This document shows positions 58,009-64,000 of a stretch of DNA of 64,000 bases, one piece after another. The position numbers and the translations under genes are program-made. Source of the stretch: Trachythela sp. YZ-2020 (Eukaryota; Cnidaria; Anthozoa; Malacalcyonacea; Clavulariidae); contig JADLSH010000395.1 of assembly GCA_016169945.1 (NCBI GenBank), forward strand, positions 1,476,001-1,540,000. The letters run 5' to 3'. The notes under the pieces were generated by a model. It ran no database searches. It saw nothing but the letters and a program-made list of their open reading frames with translations, and was not told where the DNA came from. Every line of letters begins with the position of its first letter. Positions within the stretch are counted from its first letter, which is position 1.

Positions 58009-58853
58009 TTTATATACATGATTCAATTTTTGGTGTATTATCAAGAACAAAAACGCGCGAAAAGTCGAAGCATTTTTAATCTTTTTCAAGTAGTCCAGAC
58101 GTGAATCCACGGTCACGGATAATTATATTATAGAATACTATCTATACCCCAGTGGATCTCCACGACAACACGTTTTATATTAAAATGTCTAAAATACAAC
58201 CTTAATAATTGTGTAATTATTACAGGAAGATTTTAACTAGTAAAAAACACGCCAACGACAACGTTACACATCTGCAATAACGGCGTTAATATATCAGTAT
58301 GTATTATATTACATGCATGCATGCTAAATATATAAAAGGCCCGTTGTATTGAAGTATATCTTGTATAGCCCGTTTCCAGTTATACAAACATCAACGTTTT
58401 ATTCACTTATCTTCAACGAAAGGGGAACAATTTCGAAACTAAGCCTCATACCAAAGAATTTAAGATAATACTAATAGTGTAACAGAAGCTGGGTACGTGT
58501 GTCTACTGTGTCTACAGCTTGTTTGAATGGACACCGCAAAAGCATAATATAAACAATTTTGGAGGGTAGAAGTTTTTGTAGCATAATATAGACTGAGAAA
58601 GAAACTGAAAATTCATATCGGTATTTTCAAAACAAGGTAAAAAGCAAAAGAGCTATCCACCCACTGGACGTAGCTATTGTTATGCTATTAGTGTTTTTAG
58701 CCCAGCTGCAAAGGGCCTATTCCCCATTTTCTTGAGCATGTTAATGTTATAGGCATATTATTAAGGTTAGGTAATCCTTCCACCTGGCATATCCGGGACA
58801 GTGTTAACCATAGCGCGTCGTTCTATTGTTTATGCTATATTGTAGGCTGCTGG
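58009..58853. other. Intergenic, unassigned
   Basis: AT-rich, with an ATGCATGC run near 58312-58323. No gene recognised. Confidence 0.4.
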
Positions 58854-59088
58854 CATAGAATAGGAAATTACTAGAAGGGCCACTTGAGGCGGAACCTTTG
58901 AAGTTTTTGACGCTGCGCATGTCGCATTACGCATGTTCATTACCATTATTCTAGCCAGTCAATTACATTTTCTGGCCAATAAACACGCTGAACTGGCTGG
59001 TCCGCCATTATTCTGGCCAGAAAACTGCATAAAAATATGGGTCACGTTGCGCTGCTGAGTGGCCCTTCTGGTCATTTCCTATTCTGTG
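58854..59088. mobile_element. Hairpin MITE, CAYAGAATAGG termini
   Basis: CATAGAATAGGAAATTACTA (58854) is mirrored by the inverted CACAGAATAGGAAATGACCA from 59088, continuing through GAAGGGCCACT. Inner words TTCTGGCCA recur in both orientations. A target duplication is not evident. Confidence 0.65.
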
Positions 59089-60019
59089 ACCACGATTAAC
59101 GTTGAGAATGAACAACCTTTGTTTGCGTGTTAACCGTACTATTCTCGGTATTGTCTATTGATAACATAAATATAAAATAACTAATAATATAATGTTTATA
59201 GGCGGAATGTTGATATTAGAAGGTGTTTGTAGATGGAATATTCGAACGAAAATTTATATACATAAATCATATCATCCAGTAAATATACAAATAGATTACT
59301 TAATGCTCTCCTAGTTTTCATATCATAATTTTAAGAAGATGTGCTGAGTTTTAAAATGGAATAGGATCGCTTCTTTAAGCAAACAGTTTCAGTTCTTGCA
59401 AACGAAGTCTCTGGCTGAATGGTTGATTCTAGTGCCATAAATTAATATCGGGTGTTGCCAGAGTCTAAATAAAAATAATAGCATATAGATAATATAATAA
59501 TAATAACAACTTTGTTTTAGTTATTAGATCTTTTCAACTACTGAAAGAACTAGTATTAATAACATGAGCAATATCAAAGTGGCCCATGATACATGGCAGC
59601 AAATTATAACATGTATCGCCACGACCTTGCTCTAATTTTTATTTATTCGCTTTGCCAAATCGTGTTAATGTTACGTGAACTATGGCAGGATGTCCGCAAA
59701 AACGATTAGCCAATTACTGCGGGCCAATCATGACTATATATTATCGTCAAGGGCGAAAATCCATCTCAAAAAGTGGGGGGCGGGGGGGTGGAGTCTGCTG
59801 ATAGTTCTGGAGGCATGTAACACATTTAATGTTTGCAGGGCATTTCCGCATCATTTATAGACTTCTCCCGACGTAAGCATAACTTGGGTCTAAGGGTTAG
59901 GGGTGTAGGTATGTTTTGCCCGACGAAAGGGCAAATTAAACCAAAATTTCCCCACGCTGCTAGCAGGAATGTGCAGGTATCAAAGGCTCTGAAACGCCAT
60001 TTCATGCACTTTGGGGGAA
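59089..60019. other. Intergenic with repeat fragments
   Basis: No gene recognised. A block near 59985-60025 (CTGAAACGCCATTTCATGCACTTTGGGGGAAG) is echoed at about 20228-20262, so it is a dispersed repeat fragment. Confidence 0.4.
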
Positions 60020-61065
60020 GACTTTAGAGAATACGCCTTGGAAAGATGCTGATCTCATTCCTATTCCCAAGATGCAGACAGTAACATGTGAAGATGAATT
60101 ACGCCCGACCGCCCTTACCGAAAATCTATCAAAAGTTTTGGAGGATTTTGTTGTTGACTGGATGATGCACGATATACGACATAGGATCGATCCTAAACAG
60201 TTCGGAAGTCTGAAAGGATCGTCGACAACCTTTTGCCTCATTGACATGATAAATAACTGGTTGGAAGCATTAGACACTCCCTCGCGTTATCTTAGAATCT
60301 GTTTCTTAGCTTAGATTTTTCTAAGGCCTTCGACAGAATTAACCACAACATATTGGTTACGAAGCTCATAGACTTGGGAGGGAGAAGAAGTCTGATACTA
60401 TGGATTTGCGACTTTTTAATGAACAGACGGCAGGCAGTAAAAAATCGTGAAACTAAATCTGATTGGGCTAAACTTGGTGTGCCACAAAGAACTAAGCTAG
60501 GACCGGTCCTCTTTCTTGTTATGATAAATGACCTAGAGATGAAGTCCTGTAATTCGTCCCATTGGAAATTTGTTGATGACGTAACACTCTCGAAACTCGA
60601 AAGTTGTAACATTTAAAATACCAAAAGAGTCAAAATTGCAAACTGACGTAGATGATCTACAGGTATGGACAAGCCAGAATGATATGAAACTAAATGGTCT
60701 TAGAAATGACTGTTAGTTTTCTCCGACAAAGCCCTGACCACATCCCATTGGTACTGCCTCCTACACGTGAGAATGCCCGTAGTTATAAATTCCGAAACAA
60801 TGAACAGCGAGCACTTCCTAAATGTAGAACAGAAAGATATAAAAAAGTTTTTTCCCAGCAATGTGCTATGGTACTAATTTCTGGACGTTTTTAGTAACAT
60901 TTTGTTGACGTTTCACTAACATTTTATTCTACCAATTTAGTAATTACTTCAATTTAGATTAGTGTATATATAACCAATTTTATCTATATTACATTGTAAG
61001 CATATTGTAATTCATTTTTATAATGCGATGATATGCAAATAAACCATGATAATAATAATAATAAT
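60020..61065 (+). pseudogene. CR1/L2-type LINE relic
   Basis: RT fragments in order: ELRPTALTENLSKVLEDFVV (60092-60155), LDFSKAFDRINHNILVTKLI (60306-60365), a region to GVPQRTKLGPVLFLVMINDL (60477-60536), then the catalytic box as FVDDVT (60569-60586), and a short carboxyl fragment (RENARSYKFRNNEQ at about 60760-60805). Frames are broken and the middle of the C-terminal part is deleted. The 3' end is AAATAAACCATGATAATAATAATAAT near 61036-61065, the same layout as the 40195-41675 relic. Confidence 0.8.
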
Positions 61066-61220
61066 TGTGATGATGAGAACATGTCGTACAAGCAAAAGTG
61101 GGGGGGATAATTACATATTGACCCCCCCTGCCCAAAAAGTGGAGGGATTCGTCCACCCAACCCCCCCCCCCCCCCCCATCCCCCCAGGATTGACGCCCTT
61201 GATCCTTGAGTTTTAAATTC

Positions 61221-62657
61221 AATTCGCCGTAATAAAAAAGATGGCGACGCGCGTTGAATTCTGGGTAGATCGACCATGTTTAATTAAGATATTTTGTCAT
61301 TTCAGTGATTTAACGAGTGAGCTAAGTTTTCACAAAATACTTTGATAAAAACACACCGAAAGCAAAACTAACGATAAATGATGAAGGCACGATATCTTAG
61401 CTGTCTTCTGACAACTTCTTGTGTGCTATAATGTTTAAAAACAAATAAAAATAGCCAAAGTTTTCCAACTAAAACATAAAACAATAACACGCATGCATTA
61501 AGACTTTTGCTTAAAACATGAAAACTATTATGAATTGAACAAAAAAACGTAACACAAACAAAGAACAATAGCTTTGCTATGTTTTGACATACTTTTGTGT
61601 GTTAAAACGTTTAAGAAACCACTAAAATAACGAAAAGTTTCCTAACTTTAGACAACAGCTAGAACACGCATGAATCAAACTTTCGCTTAAAGACCATGTA
61701 ATGATGTAAAGTCCATTCTGCGCATGTGCTATGGGGGGTCCCGCGATGTAAACAATGCCCAAATTTCGCGTTGCTTCGACTAAAATTCGACATCTTCTAA
61801 ATCAGAAACTCGAATCTGTATTTATTTAAAGCATAGCGAACCTTTAGCGAACCAGAACACATCATATTTTTTAAATATAGCGTGTTTAAAATGTAAACAA
61901 ACAGACGTTGCCGGTTTGTTTACATCGGGACTTTACATCACCTTTAAAACATGCAGTGAAAGCTTTTGCGAATTACACAGAAAAACTCAACACAAAGAAA
62001 GAACAATAGTTTTACTATACTTTCAAGATGTTTTTTGGACAGAAATACTTTCGAAGTAGTTCACACCGTTGAATAAATACTTTATTTGTCAAAATGTTTC
62101 GCTATTTACATCCGCGATTCCTGGCCCGCTATTCGGAATGTCTTGAATTGTCTTCGTGTATATTCGGATTTCTTTCGGATTCATTAAATTCAAAGTAAAA
62201 GAGGTTATAACGCCATGTTACGAGTCACGGATACTTCTCTTTGATCTTGAACATGGACTTAGAACCGTAAAAGAAATGCAAAATCCGAAAGTAATCCGAA
62301 TATCCGAAGACATTCCGAATAGCAAGTCTGAAATCGCAGATGTATAAAACCACAGCGAAAATTTTGACAAACAAAGTATTTATTCAACGATTTGATCTAC
62401 ATTTCATCCAAAATGTACTTGAAAGTATAGTGAAACTATTGTTCTTTGTTTGTGTTACGTTAATGCATGTGTGTTATTTTTTGATGTTTTAGTTAGAAAA
62501 CTTTGGCTATTTTTAGTTGTTTTCAAGCATTATAGCACGCAAAGTATCAAAGTATTTTGTGAAAACTTAACTCACTCGTAAAATCACAGAATATCTGAAA
62601 CATGTTGATCTACCCATAATCCAACGCGCGGCGCCATCTTTTTTATTATGGCGAATT
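61221..62657. mobile_element. 1.4-kb fold-back transposon with long inverted arms
   Basis: AATTCGCCGTAATAAAAAAG at 61221 is mirrored by TTTTTTATTATGGCGAATT ending at 62657. Arms match, with indels, for several hundred bases: GATGGCG.CGCGCGTTG, GGGTAGATC, TTTTCACAAAATACTTTGAT, AAATAGCCAAAGTTTTC, AACACAAACAAAGAACAATA, GTTGAATAAATACTTT, TATTCGGAATGTCTT and ATATTCGG near the centre (about 62160-62300). No transposase. The flanking duplication is not clear. It lies in the intron or 3' flank of the peroxidase gene, 83 bp from its exon end. Confidence 0.8.
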
Positions 62658-62739
62658 GTAAAACTGGTGGACCGGCCTCAGCGAGACTAGTAAAACTTGC
62701 TCATATGATAAAACCCTGCCATGCTTTTGTTGTGCTTAC

Positions 62740-63858
62740 CTCTCCATGGTGTAAGATCAATACCAGGAATATTACCACACTCTACACGACGATAGTTCCT
62801 ACTTCCAGCCAAGAATGCATTTCTCTGAACTGAAACGATGTTTTTCAAATTATCACATATAATCTTCGACAATGTTGCCTTTTTAATCTCCTTCAACTGT
62901 TGGTTTGAAAACACATCTTTGTTCATGTAGAAATACCTGTCTCCATCTCTTGCTCTTTTCATTTGCTCTCGGATGATACATCCAAATGTTGCTCCAACAA
63001 TGCCACCATTTGCTGGAGCTTCTGCTAAACCTGCCACCCATAAATCTGCGAGTTCAGGCTTGTTCTTATATAATTTGGCCAGGAGACGTCTATTACGTCG
63101 ATTTGGGATTTCTTTGACTGTATTCCTGAAGGTTTTGGCATTTCGCAAACCACAATAACGTCTCAATGCGTTATAACCACGTAATCCGTGATCTCTGCCA
63201 CGCTGAATATTTAATGCAGCAAGGTTCAAACCAGGAGAATGCGGACGTTCGTATAAATGATTCAACACCCCAGCTGCAAGTTTTCGGTCCACTGTTTCTG
63301 AGGAATTGCTTAGTAAACCAAGAACTACTTCATCTATACCGTGATAACGTATAAAGGTATTGTTAAAAAAGAGATGACGTAATGGTAAGGGGTCTCCTGT
63401 AGGGTTGTAATGTGCATCAAGTCTATCAAATGATGGCCTGATTAAACTGTGTCCAAATCTAAATGCAGCTGTAGAGAATGAATTGAGAATACCAGGATTA
63501 ACTTTTGAGTCGTAGCCTTGATAATGAGAAAGAGTTTTGCCAATGATTATCGGTAGAAAGTCTTCATACGTGATTTTTTGTAACACAGCACCAACTATTT
63601 TTTTTGTTTCCTGGTAAATTTTCTCGCCGTCCCAGTGGGGATTGAGTTTTCCTAAAACTCGAGCAATTCTGTTATGTTCTCTAACAAACATAGTATGCAT
63701 GGTTGCAAGGACCATCTGTTCACTAGATCGAGTATCACCAGCTAGGTAACATCCTCCAAATCTGATACAAAAACTGTTAGGAGCCATCAGTTGACGATTA
63801 TCGGGTGGCAGAAGATCGCCATTTACTCCTGGCGCTGTTTTCATCAGACCTTTGTTGT
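62740..63858 (-). CDS. Animal haem peroxidase (peroxidasin-like), internal exon
   Basis: One large exon of 1119 bases, bounded by a CTAG acceptor before 63858 and a GTAAGC donor after 62740, encodes the second half of the animal haem peroxidase domain. From NKGLMKTAPGVNGDLLPP it runs through AGDTRSSEQ (the Arg and Glu of the distal haem side, as in the R-x-x-E of MPO/peroxidasin), MFVREHNRIA, FRFGHSLI (proximal haem His), LAALNIQRGRDHGLRGYNALR, ANGGIVGATFGCIIREQ and CGNIPGIDLTPWRG. These enzymes use hydrogen peroxide to oxidise halides or tyrosine in secreted or matrix settings. The upstream half with the distal His and Asp lies beyond the right edge; the C-terminal exon(s) were not found to the left. 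Whether it has peroxidasin's LRR/Ig domains is unknown. Confidence 0.93.
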
Positions 63859-64000
63859 CTAGTAAATAATAAAGAAAGTTATATTTTGAGAGAAAATAAC
63901 AGAAGTAACACCTTTTGCAGCATTGTCATAATAAACATCTTAACATTTTACCCAAGTTTTACAAAATACCCATGTTTTACTAAACTATTATGTTGACATC

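Overview
The window is nuclear DNA from an invertebrate animal, most likely a cnidarian (anthozoan-like). The reasons are an AT-rich background, split genes with GT-AG introns, an eukaryotic tRNA-Gly, LDL-receptor class A repeats, an intronless rhodopsin-type GPCR, an animal haem peroxidase, an AA15-like LPMO relic, and a very heavy load of small DNA transposons, CR1/L2-type LINE relics and a Ty3/gypsy element. The species cannot be named from the sequence alone. There are no operons and no bacterial signals, so most long open frames are chance frames or transposon debris. The real genes had to be assembled from short exons by splice phase.

Layout. 1-4.7 kb: 5' end of a secreted or membrane LDLa-repeat protein on the minus strand (signal-peptide exon at 4539, four LDLa exons, continuing off the left edge), with a CRE and CCAAT box upstream. 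4.7-12.3 kb: old repeats, a LINE 3' relic and fold-back MITEs. 12.7-34 kb: one ribosome-biogenesis gene, BRIX1, on the minus strand. Its small exons are separated by introns holding a LINE, a gypsy element, a 1.5 kb minisatellite and several MITEs. tRNA-Gly(CCC) lies 300 bp upstream of its start. 34.8-39.8 kb: a transposon nest at least three levels deep. 40.2-41.7 kb: LINE relic. 41.8-44.5 kb: PLGRKT on the plus strand in four exons. 45-48 kb: hAT-type MITEs. 48.7-49.4 kb: AA15-like LPMO pseudogene. 52.7-54.2 kb: GPCR (minus). 54.2-62.7 kb: MITEs, a LINE relic and a 1.4 kb fold-back element. 62.7-63.9 kb: large exon of an animal haem peroxidase (minus), continuing off the right edge.

The genes have unrelated jobs (60S ribosome assembly, a mitochondrial/cell-surface small membrane protein, receptor signalling, extracellular oxidation, endocytic or secreted receptor), so no shared pathway is implied. 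The clearest novelty is the transposon record. At least ten short elements have exact or near-exact 8-bp target duplications, several sit inside other elements, and two have 17-21 bp satellites or long inverted arms. I found no convincing undescribed defence or gene-cluster system.
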